Shown here: positions 1 through 6,807 of the stretch, one piece after another
How positions within the stretch are numbered: the stretch's first letter is position 1
How the letters are laid out: each line of letters opens with the position of its first letter
Assembly: GCA_031267205.1 (NCBI GenBank)
Contig: JAIRZN010000108.1
Location: 1-13,490, forward strand
Origin: Tannerellaceae bacterium
GTDB taxonomy: Bacteria > Bacteroidota > Bacteroidia > Bacteroidales > Tannerellaceae
Length of the DNA stretch: 13,490 bases
Reading direction: 5' to 3'
Position numbers and translations under genes: made by a program
The notes under the pieces: model-generated
Told to the model about the DNA's origin: nothing
What the model saw: only the letters and a program-made list of their open reading frames with translations
Databases searched by the model: none

Positions 1-575
1 GGCGAGTTTGTGTCATCGGCGCACTTATAGAAATTGCCCAGAATCTTTTCAGGCAAGTCATTAGCATCCAAGTCCATTAATTTAAGAGGAATCGCCACAA
101 TTAATTCCCATTCGTGAACGCCCTTTTTTTCAGGGAACGCTTTCCGTTCAATACTGGAGTAACGGCGTATTAAATCATACTCCTTTTTCGACAGGGAATA
201 TTTGTTTTCGCGCGACATGCGACGCGATGCATCACATGCGCCAATGCAATTGAACTCGAAGTTCATGTATGAGTTTTCATTCGTTTTCTTCATAAAAAAC
301 TCCACGCAACTGTCTTTGTACACTGGGGAACCATCGTCGGTATATATCGCTTTCAAAGAGTTTCCTTTCACAAAAAAACGAATATACAAGTTCAAATCGC
401 TACGGGCTACGTCAACAACAGCAACGGGCAGGTATGGATACTCCGGCCAGTTGGGGACATTCACATAAGTACGCTGTGATTTATTCTCCAACAAAAAGCC
501 GACGGATGACAAATCCAACACGTCAAGAGCCGGCAGATAAGGAATGCCGAGATTTTTCATACTATCCTGACTCAT
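1..575 (-). CDS. CBM9-like (DOMON-type) carbohydrate-binding domain protein, 3' end outside window
   Basis: An open frame without a stop runs from ATG 575 to the window edge, giving 191 visible residues of a partial protein. It begins MSQDSMKNLGIPYLPALDV and contains SPVYKDSCVEFFM, which closely resembles the core motif of Bacteroidetes 'carbohydrate-binding family 9-like' proteins (p-V-W/Y-x-D-S-C-V-E-F-F). A later segment, HEWELIVAIPLKLM, fits the strand pattern of the same fold. I see no signal peptide at the N terminus, so it may be cytoplasmic or the domain may stand alone; the ligand is unknown. A second in-frame ATG at 560 is possible, but 575 is favoured because it lies only 13 nt after the LysE-family stop codon, which suggests one transcript. 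Family assignment is by motif recognition; no catalytic role is claimed. Confidence 0.72.
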   Translation of the reverse strand, partial: MSQDSMKNLGIPYLPALDVLDLSSVGFLLENKSQRTYVNVPNWPEYPYLPVAVVDVARSDLNLYIRFFVKGNSLKAIYTDDGSPVYKDSCVEFFMKKTNENSYMNFEFNCIGACDASRRMSRENKYSLSKKEYDLIRRYSSIERKAFPEKKGVHEWELIVAIPLKLMDLDANDLPEKILGNFYKCADDTNS

Positions 576-588
576 AATTTCATTTTTT

Positions 589-1227
589 TTAAAAACTTAA
601 AGAGTAACAATATAATACAGATATAATTCCAACTATTGAAAGTACAATAATGACGGTTCCTACTATCTTGTTCAGTATCCAAAGATCCATGATATTAAAC
701 CACTTCCCCATCTTGGAAATAAAATATGTAACTCCTAACCACCAGGCAACTGCTCCCACACCTATACACATTACTCCCACCATCAGCATCCAGATGGAAT
801 AATCCGCCTTAATAAACCCGAAGCGGGCGAAAAGGCCGATATATAAAAGAACTATCAAAACGTTGCTAAAGGTAAGTAGAAAACCTGTAAAGAAATCGGA
901 TGTGTAGGATATTTTTTTCTCCCTTTGTGTTTTTAACTTTTTTGCCGGGTTATTCCTGTACGTATAATAACCGAATAATCCTAAAACTATACTGCCCACC
1001 AACTGTAAAACAGCCTGATTCGCTTCGATAAAACCATCTACAAATCCCATTCCCAAGCACGTTACGGCGGCATATATTGTATCGGAAAGCATAGCGCCCA
1101 TCCCTGTGAAGAAGCCATGCCACCGTCCTTTGCCAAGCGTCCTTTGTATGCACAGCATACCAACCGGCCCTAAGGGGGCGGATACCAAAATTCCTATAAA
1201 AAGTCCCTTTCCAATTAGTCCCAGCAT
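589..1227 (-). CDS. LysE/RhtB-family amino-acid exporter
   Basis: This 212-residue integral membrane protein fits the LysE translocator family, which exports amino acids or similar small metabolites across the inner membrane. The N terminus holds the family hallmark: a first helix (about residues 5-25) with APLGPVGMLCIQRTLGKG, then a glycine-rich loop and second helix (about 37-60). Further hydrophobic segments lie near 68-87, 113-135, 143-165 and 186-210, giving the usual six. A charged stretch, about residues 93-107 (KKLKTQREKK), separates the two halves. Length is typical (about 200-215). It has its own promoter at 1262-1291 and is followed after 13 nt by the CBM9-like gene. The substrate cannot be read from the sequence. 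Confidence 0.88.
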   Translation of the reverse strand: MLGLIGKGLFIGILVSAPLGPVGMLCIQRTLGKGRWHGFFTGMGAMLSDTIYAAVTCLGMGFVDGFIEANQAVLQLVGSIVLGLFGYYTYRNNPAKKLKTQREKKISYTSDFFTGFLLTFSNVLIVLLYIGLFARFGFIKADYSIWMLMVGVMCIGVGAVAWWLGVTYFISKMGKWFNIMDLWILNKIVGTVIIVLSIVGIISVLYCYSLSF

Positions 1228-1261
1228 TCAATTCGTTTCTTGTAATTACTTCTTTGTAGTG

Positions 1262-1291
1262 CAAATATACATCCAATAAAATTAATTCAAA
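1262..1291 (-). promoter_or_regulatory. Promoter of the LysE-family / CBM9-like transcription unit
   Basis: On the minus strand TTTG (1288-1291), an 18-nt spacer and TATATTTG (1262-1269) match the Bacteroidetes primary sigma factor consensus (TTTG, about 19 nt, TAnnTTTG). Transcription would start near 1255, leaving a leader of roughly 28 nt before ATG 1227. The promoter sits in the 112-nt gap after the Mfa2-type gene, so the exporter need not depend on the fimbrial transcript. Confidence 0.7.
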
Positions 1292-1339
1292 CAAGGTGTC
1301 CTGCGAACTGCGATTTTATAGGGCGTCTTATTCTCACTT

Positions 1340-2278
1340 CTATCCTACAGGGTTGCCTGTATCTATCGTACTCCAGCCTTTAATATGTATGGTGGCGTTT
1401 CCGTTGGTAAAATTTAATGTAAGTTCTATTTCGAAATAGTCGTCTATGTCCAGGTCTTTCGTTTTTGATTGCGAGAGCAGTAGTTCCGTCAGGTTGATAT
1501 TGCTTATTTCCTTATCCGGTCCGCCGTCCGGACTGTGATACGTAAATATCAATCTTGACTGTGTAGAGCCATCTTTCAGTTCGCGCATAATGACAAAATC
1601 AGATATCATCTGTCCTAATTCATCAATTGATAACTTGGGTATGTATTCTAACTTTTCCGATCCGTTCAGAGAATTGTCGAATTTATAATCGCCGTTTGCA
1701 GAAACGATCCGGCAGGAAAAGTTTTTCTGAGCGAGATCCTGTGCGGATAATCCCTTTGCGATAATCCTGATTTTATTTGTATCTTTTGTCATATTGATTG
1801 TCAAGACCTGGTTTTTCCAAAGAGCAGGCAAAATATCCGTTTGCGACAATGACCCGAAGAATAATGCCTCAGGATGGTTACTTACCGTTTTTCCGATACG
1901 TTTCAATGAAAGAGTAGCCTGGTCTATTGTGGTTTTCCCTTTTTCAAATGCGGGCAATTCGTAGTCCGAGCCTAAATTACCCCATGCAACAAAGCTATAT
2001 TTCCCAGGAGGGAGGTTGAGCTTTACCATATTCATGCCATTCAAATATTTTGCGTCCGTGATGTATTCATCCAAGAATATTCCAGCCGAATCAAAAACAT
2101 ATAGATTGACCTTCTTTATTTCGGAAGCAAGTTTGTCTGTTCCATCTACATTCCGGGTATATTGATAGCGTAAGCTCACGCCACATTCCGTCAAATCATC
2201 TCCTATACATCCCTGCATGAGTAGATAAAGAAAGAAAAAGGCTACGCTATATACTTTAAATAAATCTATTCGTCTCAT
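1340..2278 (-). CDS. Mfa2/FimB-family fimbrial anchor lipoprotein
   Basis: This 312-residue lipoprotein resembles the Mfa2/FimB anchor of Bacteroidales type V pili, which caps assembly and ties the fimbria to the outer membrane. The N-terminal hydrophobic stretch (residues 10-23) ends at LMQGC with lipid-bearing Cys24. It is followed by GDD, acidic residues as in Bacteroidetes surface-lipoprotein export signals. The first domain has the family pattern: VSLRYQYTRN, then IKKVNLYVFDSAGIFLDEY, then LNLPPGKYSFVAWGNLGS (about residues 35-105). A second beta-rich domain fills the rest, ending in a strand with IHIKGW. Length matches the family (about 300-330). It lies downstream of the Mfa1-type shaft gene in the usual shaft-anchor order, but is separated from it by 116 nt containing a hairpin. 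The lipobox is loose (Met at -3), a minor oddity. Confidence 0.87.
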   Translation of the reverse strand: MRRIDLFKVYSVAFFFLYLLMQGCIGDDLTECGVSLRYQYTRNVDGTDKLASEIKKVNLYVFDSAGIFLDEYITDAKYLNGMNMVKLNLPPGKYSFVAWGNLGSDYELPAFEKGKTTIDQATLSLKRIGKTVSNHPEALFFGSLSQTDILPALWKNQVLTINMTKDTNKIRIIAKGLSAQDLAQKNFSCRIVSANGDYKFDNSLNGSEKLEYIPKLSIDELGQMISDFVIMRELKDGSTQSRLIFTYHSPDGGPDKEISNINLTELLLSQSKTKDLDIDDYFEIELTLNFTNGNATIHIKGWSTIDTGNPVG

Positions 2279-2300
2279 ACGAGCATTTTTATCGTTATAT

Positions 2301-2369
2301 CAGAAAAGAAAAGGGAAGAGGAAGAGGATATACAAGCGTGTTCTATTCACCTGTATACCTCCTCTTCCC
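2301..2369 (-). terminator. Hairpin with U-rich tail between shaft and anchor genes (terminator or attenuator)
   Basis: Read on the minus strand, the arm at 2352-2369 (GGGAAGAGGAGGTATACA) can pair with 2313-2334, which ends in TCCTCTTCCC. Ten consecutive base pairs close the stem base, with additional imperfect pairing (ATAC with GTAT) above. It is followed directly by TTTTCTTTTC (2303-2312). This has the form of an intrinsic terminator located after the shaft gene and before the anchor gene. Partial read-through would give a large excess of shaft over anchor. The U tract is interrupted by C, so leaky termination is likely. The regulatory role is inference. Confidence 0.6.
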
Positions 2370-2378
2370 ATCATTTAA

Positions 2379-2403
2379 AAATCAGAGTTCCAAATCAGAG
2401 TTC
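2379..2403. repeat. Tandem 12-bp direct repeat over the Mfa1-type stop codon
   Basis: AAATCAGAGTTC occurs at 2379-2390 and again at 2392-2403, a period of 13 bp. The second copy contains the last codons and the TGA stop of the shaft gene; the first lies just downstream. This looks like a small tandem duplication, probably by slippage. No function is evident. Confidence 0.8.
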
Positions 2404-3930
2404 ATGATTTGTATTGACAGATACCCACTTGACTACTGAAATCGTCGCCGTCACATGTGTTTTTTGTCCGATCGGTTTGTCCGGGTCTTTATTCAGATCT
2501 TTTACGTCAGGTACTCCAATACCTGAGAAAGAAGTAATTTTGGCATTATAGACATGATTGCGTTTAATGCCGGGTATAAAGTTTGGAGCATTGTTTTCTC
2601 CAATATTCAGACGGTGATATGATACGCCGCCGGGATATGAAACAATATATCCTTTGCTACCATCCCATCTCAGTCCGCTTACGTTTTTGATGTCAAAGCC
2701 AACGTCTGTTTTTTTATCAATACAGTATGCCGCTTTATATGCTATGACGCTATCAGTGAAGAAGACATTTGCTGCAATCCCTGTTGAAGTGCCTACATCG
2801 ACAAGCCTGTACAATGTCTTGGCAGCCGTTGCGTCAGCTGTACTTGTAGTTACAGTGGTAAAGCTGTTGAGTAGATTATTGAATACAAAACTTTCGACAA
2901 CCATTCCTTTTTTAGGAAGAAAGACGCTTTTGATAGCTGCGTATGTAGTAGTAGCATTACGAGGCGTTTCGCTCGTATTTTCGGTAACATAGAAATTCTT
3001 ATCCACTTTTTCGCCCATTTTGATGAAGTTGTAATCACTATAATAGGTAGTGTCATAAGTAGCAACAGTAGTAGCAACAGGCAGACTGTAATAAGGTGAG
3101 CGGGGAGTGCTTGCGGAAGGATCAACCGCATCGCTTGCAAATTTCTGAAACATATAAAGCGAGCGATTTACATTTTGGAATGTGAAATTCAGATCAGTAA
3201 GAGTACCTGTCTTGTCCATTGTTTCCAAAACAGATGCGCTTCCGTAATAAACAGACGCTTTGGCTACTGTTCTCTGAATTTCGATATCGAAGTTGTTTTC
3301 CTGAGCCTTCCCTTTTCTTGACTCATCTAAGCCGACACCTCCACGAAGAACGAAAGATGATTTCGAACTTATCGTATTACTCATTACATATCCATTAGTT
3401 TTATCCACCAGTCCGCTCAATTTATCAATATTCGCAAGCTTGTTTTGGTTGGTTGCACCCAAGTCGTACATAATATCGTAAAACTGGGAAAGCGAAGTTT
3501 TCCCGACAACAATAGAAGTAGTGTCAAGACATTTAATGAGATTTGCCTGGCTCTCCGTGTTTGTAATTACGAAAATTCTTTTTGTTCCCGACGTCAATTG
3601 AACGGTTTTTGATTTCTTTTCATCCCAATCGGTAGCATTCGAATTATATATCTCATTTACTTCACAGGCAGTACTCGCACCGGTTTTGAAGATAATCAAA
3701 CGAATATCTTTTACCTTGTCAATCTCACTGCCGTCATCAATCATATTGGTAGCCCTTGTGGTAGCCCCATTTATTACAAAATTGAAGGTAGCATAAGTCG
3801 AAACGCCTTCCACTTCATTGCCTCCACCATTATTTGTACCGTCGGTTATAAATTCCTCCTTAGTACAAGCTGTAAGCCCTGCCAGTAAAGCAGCGGCACA
3901 CATACAAAAATACTTAAACGTTCTTTTCAT
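2395..3930 (-). CDS. Mfa1-family fimbrial major subunit (type V pilin lipoprotein)
   Basis: This 511-residue protein fits the Mfa1-type shaft subunit of Bacteroidales fimbriae, which is secreted as a lipoprotein, trimmed by a surface protease and polymerised by strand exchange. The signal peptide (1-21) ends in the lipobox LTAC with Cys22, followed by KEE. The first strand, YATFNFVINGATTRATN (residues 46-62), carries the TRA motif common in these pilins; Arg59-Ala60 is a plausible maturation site by analogy with the arginine-specific processing of P. gingivalis FimA and Mfa1. Other family signs are KVKDIRLIIF, IQRTVAKASVYY and RNHVYNAKITSFSGIG. The C-terminal strand (VTATISVVKWVSV) is probably the donor strand. 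Length is near that of P. gingivalis Mfa1 (about 560). It precedes the anchor gene. Confidence in the family is high; exact processing is inferred. Confidence 0.88.
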   Translation of the reverse strand: MKRTFKYFCMCAAALLAGLTACTKEEFITDGTNNGGGNEVEGVSTYATFNFVINGATTRATNMIDDGSEIDKVKDIRLIIFKTGASTACEVNEIYNSNATDWDEKKSKTVQLTSGTKRIFVITNTESQANLIKCLDTTSIVVGKTSLSQFYDIMYDLGATNQNKLANIDKLSGLVDKTNGYVMSNTISSKSSFVLRGGVGLDESRKGKAQENNFDIEIQRTVAKASVYYGSASVLETMDKTGTLTDLNFTFQNVNRSLYMFQKFASDAVDPSASTPRSPYYSLPVATTVATYDTTYYSDYNFIKMGEKVDKNFYVTENTSETPRNATTTYAAIKSVFLPKKGMVVESFVFNNLLNSFTTVTTSTADATAAKTLYRLVDVGTSTGIAANVFFTDSVIAYKAAYCIDKKTDVGFDIKNVSGLRWDGSKGYIVSYPGGVSYHRLNIGENNAPNFIPGIKRNHVYNAKITSFSGIGVPDVKDLNKDPDKPIGQKTHVTATISVVKWVSVNTNHEL

Positions 3931-3943
3931 TTTAAATTGATTT

Positions 3944-4066
3944 TTAATGATATAAAAAAATTCTACGCCATGATTGTGTCATGGTTGCTTTTATTAGTTC
4001 TAAAAGAATTGCAGATTTTACCAAATCACACAAATCTATCTTTTTGTTTCGCGTTAAATGTTTCAT
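3944..4066 (-). CDS. Possible 40-codon leader ORF upstream of the Mfa1-type gene
   Basis: ATG 4066 opens a 40-residue frame (MKHLTRNKKIDLCDLVKSAI and on to ...WRRIFLYH) that ends in TAA at 3944-3946, only 13 nt before the shaft-gene ATG at 3930. It lies wholly downstream of the -7 box at 4105-4112, so it would be inside the shaft mRNA leader. The product is basic, with a short amphipathic middle and no family I recognise. The spacing would allow translational coupling to the shaft gene. The same frame extends upstream to ATG 4138, but that start lies before the promoter. It could equally be a chance frame in an AT-rich leader. Confidence 0.3.
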   Translation of the reverse strand: MKHLTRNKKIDLCDLVKSAILLELIKATMTQSWRRIFLYH

Positions 4067-4104
4067 ATTACCATACGTTTTGCATTGAGCATCCTTACAG
4101 AGTG

Positions 4105-4130
4105 CAAATATACGCATGTTTTTTATCAAA
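4105..4130 (-). promoter_or_regulatory. Probable promoter of the fimbrial genes
   Basis: On the minus strand TATATTTG (4105-4112) is a perfect -7 box, and the nearest TTTG (4127-4130) lies only 14 nt upstream instead of the usual 18-21. The 13-mer AGTGCAAATATAC (plus-strand reading, 4101-4113) is identical to the one at 1258-1270 over the exporter promoter. Transcription would start near 4098, giving a leader of about 165 nt. The poor -33 spacing suggests a weak or activator-dependent promoter. Confidence 0.55.
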
Positions 4131-4571
4131 AAATACATGTCTATTTCTTTTATGGAGCATTTTATTGTATTTTAACGCCATATTATCTAAATACACCGGA
4201 TATTCTTTATGTATTGTCGATAAATGAAAATAAACCAGGGAGCAAAATGAATCTGTCGAATATCGTAAAAGACATATACGTATTATATATGTATGGTCAA
4301 GGTTAAATCCCGGTAGTAATTTATCCGTATCAAAATCCGTACACTCCGGTGTTTTATCAAAGTTGATACTTCGGTAATTTCGGCACATGTATGTTTCGTC
4401 ACCCGGATACCTTTCTCCTGTGTTACCGAGTAAAGCTATTTCAAGACAAGACCTATTAAGAAAGTCATATCCCAGGAGACATGCAAAGACTTGATTACGC
4501 TGTAATACCGTGGTCAACAAGACAAATGAGAAATTTTGACGTGCTTGGCAAAAGGATAAGAGGGAAAAATG

Positions 4572-4579
4572 TATCTTTG
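4572..4579 (+). promoter_or_regulatory. -7 box of the MalY/PatB-type gene
   Basis: TATCTTTG matches TAnnTTTG exactly and lies 35 nt before ATG 4615, giving a leader of about 28 nt. A partial upstream element, TTGG at 4545-4548, is 23 nt away, longer than the usual spacing, so only the -7 box is well supported. Confidence 0.55.
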
Positions 4580-4614
4580 GACGCATTATCAACCATAAAA
4601 AACATATAATAGTG

Positions 4615-5793
4615 ATGAAACTCGATTCGTACAATTTTGATGAGATTATTGACCGGCATAATACAAATTGCCTGAAAGTAGACTTACTTAACGAACGTTA
4701 TGGGAACGCCAATTTAATACCTCTTTGGGTAGCCGACATGGATTTCCGTACGCCTGATTTTATTGTGAACGCCATAAAAAAACGTTGTGAACATGAGGTC
4801 TTTGGATATACTTTTGCGCCTGACGCCTACTACGAAAGTATTATCAAATGGCAGAAATGTAAGCATCAATGGGATATAGAAAGGGAATGGCTGTGTTATA
4901 TACCCGGTATTGTCAAGGGAATTGCCTTTGTGCTGGACTGCTTTACCCGACCGGGGGACAAGGTGATCATACAGCCGCCGGTATATCATCCTTTCCGCTT
5001 AGTGCCTGAAATGCAGCAGCGGCAGGTGGTTAATAATCCGCTGAAACAGGTAAACGGTGCATACCGGATGGATTTTGAACATCTGGAATCCATTATTGAC
5101 GAGCAATGTAAGGTGTTGATACTATGCAGCCCGCATAATCCCGGAGGAGTTGTATGGGAGAAAGAGACTCTTGACAGGCTGGCAAAAATATGTTCCCGCC
5201 ATAATATTTTAATTATATCAGACGAGATACATGCCGAGATGGTTTATCCGCAATATACGCATACGCCCTTTCCTTCCGTATCCCACACTGCCGCTTCATG
5301 CAGCCTGACATTTATGGCTCCAAGTAAAACGTTCAATATTGCAGGTATTGTTACTTCGTATGCCGTCATCCCGGAACCCAATATACGCAATAAATTCTTT
5401 TCTTTCCTCAGGGCAAGGGAGTTGAACGAAGGGACGATTTTCTCATACGAAGCTACCGTCGCCGCCTACACGCACGGAGCCGGATGGCTGCAACAAATGC
5501 GCGCATATGTTATGGACAATGTGAAGTTTGTTACTGAATATTTAGACGAGGAAATACCGGCCATAAAAGTATACCAGCCCCAGGCCTCCTTCCTGATATG
5601 GCTTGACTGCCGTGCATTAAAGCTTGACCAGGAAGAGCTTGTATACCTGTTTAAGGATAAAGCGGGACTTGCTCTCAACGACGGTTCCATGTTTGGACCC
5701 GGCGGAGAGGGATATATGCGCCTTAACGCAGGATGTCCACGCGCTATACTGAAGCGGGCCTTAGATAATTTGCGGGCCGCTTTATTATCCTGA
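4615..5793 (+). CDS. MalY/PatB-family PLP-dependent C-S lyase / aminotransferase
   Basis: This fold-type I PLP enzyme of 392 residues belongs to the MalY/PatB group, which cleave C-S bonds of cystathionine or cysteine conjugates to thiol, pyruvate and ammonia; some act as aminotransferases. The N terminus is diagnostic: FDEIIDRHNTNCLKVD, then LIPLWVADMDFRTPDFI and EHEVFGYT. ISDEIHAEMVYP carries the cofactor-binding Asp, and MAPSKTFNIAG carries the Schiff-base lysine, Lys238. The C terminus has the substrate-carboxylate arginine region, EGYMRLNAGCPR. Length is normal (about 390). GTG 4612 is also in frame, but ATG 4615 is the likelier start. The gene ends inside the 3' end of ribD, overlapping it by 9 bp. 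The exact substrate is not resolved; no sulfur-metabolism neighbour is present to help. Confidence 0.9.
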   Translation: MKLDSYNFDEIIDRHNTNCLKVDLLNERYGNANLIPLWVADMDFRTPDFIVNAIKKRCEHEVFGYTFAPDAYYESIIKWQKCKHQWDIEREWLCYIPGIVKGIAFVLDCFTRPGDKVIIQPPVYHPFRLVPEMQQRQVVNNPLKQVNGAYRMDFEHLESIIDEQCKVLILCSPHNPGGVVWEKETLDRLAKICSRHNILIISDEIHAEMVYPQYTHTPFPSVSHTAASCSLTFMAPSKTFNIAGIVTSYAVIPEPNIRNKFFSFLRARELNEGTIFSYEATVAAYTHGAGWLQQMRAYVMDNVKFVTEYLDEEIPAIKVYQPQASFLIWLDCRALKLDQEELVYLFKDKAGLALNDGSMFGPGGEGYMRLNAGCPRAILKRALDNLRAALLS

Positions 5794-6771
5794 CGGCGGG
5801 ACGGGCGCTTTTACTCCTTCGCCGAGGACAACGGGGGTGGTCTCAACCTGTATTTCGTCCCATAAACCTTGCTTGATGAAGGACGTGAGCAGCGTTGCGC
5901 CACCCTCTACCATCAGCGATGTCAGACGGCGGGCGTACAGGTGCGACATTATCTGCTGCAAAACGTCGGCCTCGAAATCTATGCGTACATACTCCGTCGA
6001 CCCGGCATTGGCGTGTTCCATGGCCGTGAAAACAATTGTCGTAGCCCGGCCGTCGAGGATATTGTTGACGGAAGGTATTGACAGACGCCTGTCGATCGCT
6101 ATCCGCACGGGAGAAACGCCGCTCCAGCGCCTCACCGTTAGCGAAGGGTTGTCGAGCAAGGCCGTGCGTGTACCGACCATGATAGCCATCACCTCGGAAC
6201 GTTTCTTGTGTACCTTCTGGAGCATGGCGGTTGAGGAAAAAACTACGGGAGGTACCGAAGCGTCCGGACGTATTCCGTCAATAAATCCGTCGGAGCTTTG
6301 CGCCCATTTGAGGTAAATATACGGGCGTTTGAGCGTATGACTCTTGATGAATACCTTGTTCAACTCTGCGGCCTCCTTATCCATTACGCCTGTCGTAACC
6401 TCTACGCCGGCTTCGCGCAGGCGGCGTATGCCGTCGCCTGATACCTCAGGGTAAGGGTCGCAACAAGCTATCACGACTCGCGGTATGCCTTCCCTTATAA
6501 TCAGGTTGGTGCACGGGGGCGTCTTGCCGTAGTGACAGCAAGGCTCAAGGTTGACATACATCGTAGACCGGCGCAGCAGAGACTTGTCTTTTACCGACGC
6601 TACGGCGTTTACCTCCGCATGAGGCCCGCCGAATATGCGGTGGTATCCCTCGCCGATTATACGCCCCTTGTACACAATCACCGACCCTACCATAGGATTG
6701 GGATTCACCTTGCCTGCGCCGTGCCGTGCTAAACCGAGGCAGCGCATCATATACTTTTCTTCCGTCTCCAT
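5785..6771 (-). CDS. ribD: Bifunctional riboflavin-synthesis deaminase/reductase RibD
   Basis: RibD performs two successive riboflavin steps in the cytoplasm: deamination of 2,5-diamino-6-ribosylamino-4(3H)-pyrimidinone 5'-phosphate, then NADPH reduction of its ribosyl group. The N-terminal deaminase domain (about residues 1-145) shows NPNPMVGSVIV, the zinc/catalytic motif GPHAEVNAV (His51, Glu53) and EPCCHYGKTPPC (Cys78, Cys87). The reductase domain begins near RPYIYLKWAQSSDGFIDG and includes VMVGT-like IMVGTRTALLDNPSLTVR and SLMVEGGATLL. At 328 residues it is short at the C terminus: it stops at GEGVKAPVPPSG, where relatives usually continue for some 15-30 residues with a last strand. The stop lies within the convergent C-S lyase gene. 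Start ATG 6771 is 36 nt from the prmC start on the other strand. Confidence 0.92.
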   Translation of the reverse strand: METEEKYMMRCLGLARHGAGKVNPNPMVGSVIVYKGRIIGEGYHRIFGGPHAEVNAVASVKDKSLLRRSTMYVNLEPCCHYGKTPPCTNLIIREGIPRVVIACCDPYPEVSGDGIRRLREAGVEVTTGVMDKEAAELNKVFIKSHTLKRPYIYLKWAQSSDGFIDGIRPDASVPPVVFSSTAMLQKVHKKRSEVMAIMVGTRTALLDNPSLTVRRWSGVSPVRIAIDRRLSIPSVNNILDGRATTIVFTAMEHANAGSTEYVRIDFEADVLQQIMSHLYARRLTSLMVEGGATLLTSFIKQGLWDEIQVETTPVVLGEGVKAPVPPSG

Positions 6772-6781
6772 CTGCTTTTAT

Positions 6782-6789
6782 TATCTTTG
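6782..6789 (+). promoter_or_regulatory. -7 box of the prmC-recX operon
   Basis: TATCTTTG matches the consensus exactly and lies 18 nt before ATG 6808, so the leader would be only about 10-13 nt. The in-frame TTG at 6787 lies inside this box and therefore cannot be the translation start. No clear TTTG is seen at -33, which would fall inside the ribD coding sequence. Confidence 0.6.
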
Positions 6790-6807
6790 CGTTCAAACAA
6801 CCTGTAT

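Larger units (their letters stand above)
3931..4611. other. 680-bp AT-rich intergenic region between divergent fimbrial and C-S lyase genes
   Basis: This stretch separates the minus-strand fimbrial genes from the plus-strand PLP enzyme. It holds a -7 box for each direction (4105-4112 minus, 4572-4579 plus), a long leader for the shaft gene with a short ORF (3944-4066), and a small hairpin CCATGA-TTGTG-TCATGG at 3968-3984. Between about 4140 and 4560 I see no recognisable gene. The minus strand does have a 179-codon open frame (4634-4095), but its translation is cysteine-rich, resembles no family I know, and its start lies inside the divergent gene. It may be chance or a decayed gene. No transposon ends or long invertible repeats were found. 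Confidence 0.6.

Noticed and set aside
202..468. 88-codon plus-strand open frame near the left edge
   Set aside because: It is antisense to the CBM9-like partial gene, whose translation contains a recognisable family motif.
4272..4292. ACATATA/TATATGT inverted repeat upstream of the fimbrial genes, considered as part of an invertible promoter
   Set aside because: The arms are short and AT-only in character, no matching distant copy flanks the promoter, and no recombinase gene is present in the window.
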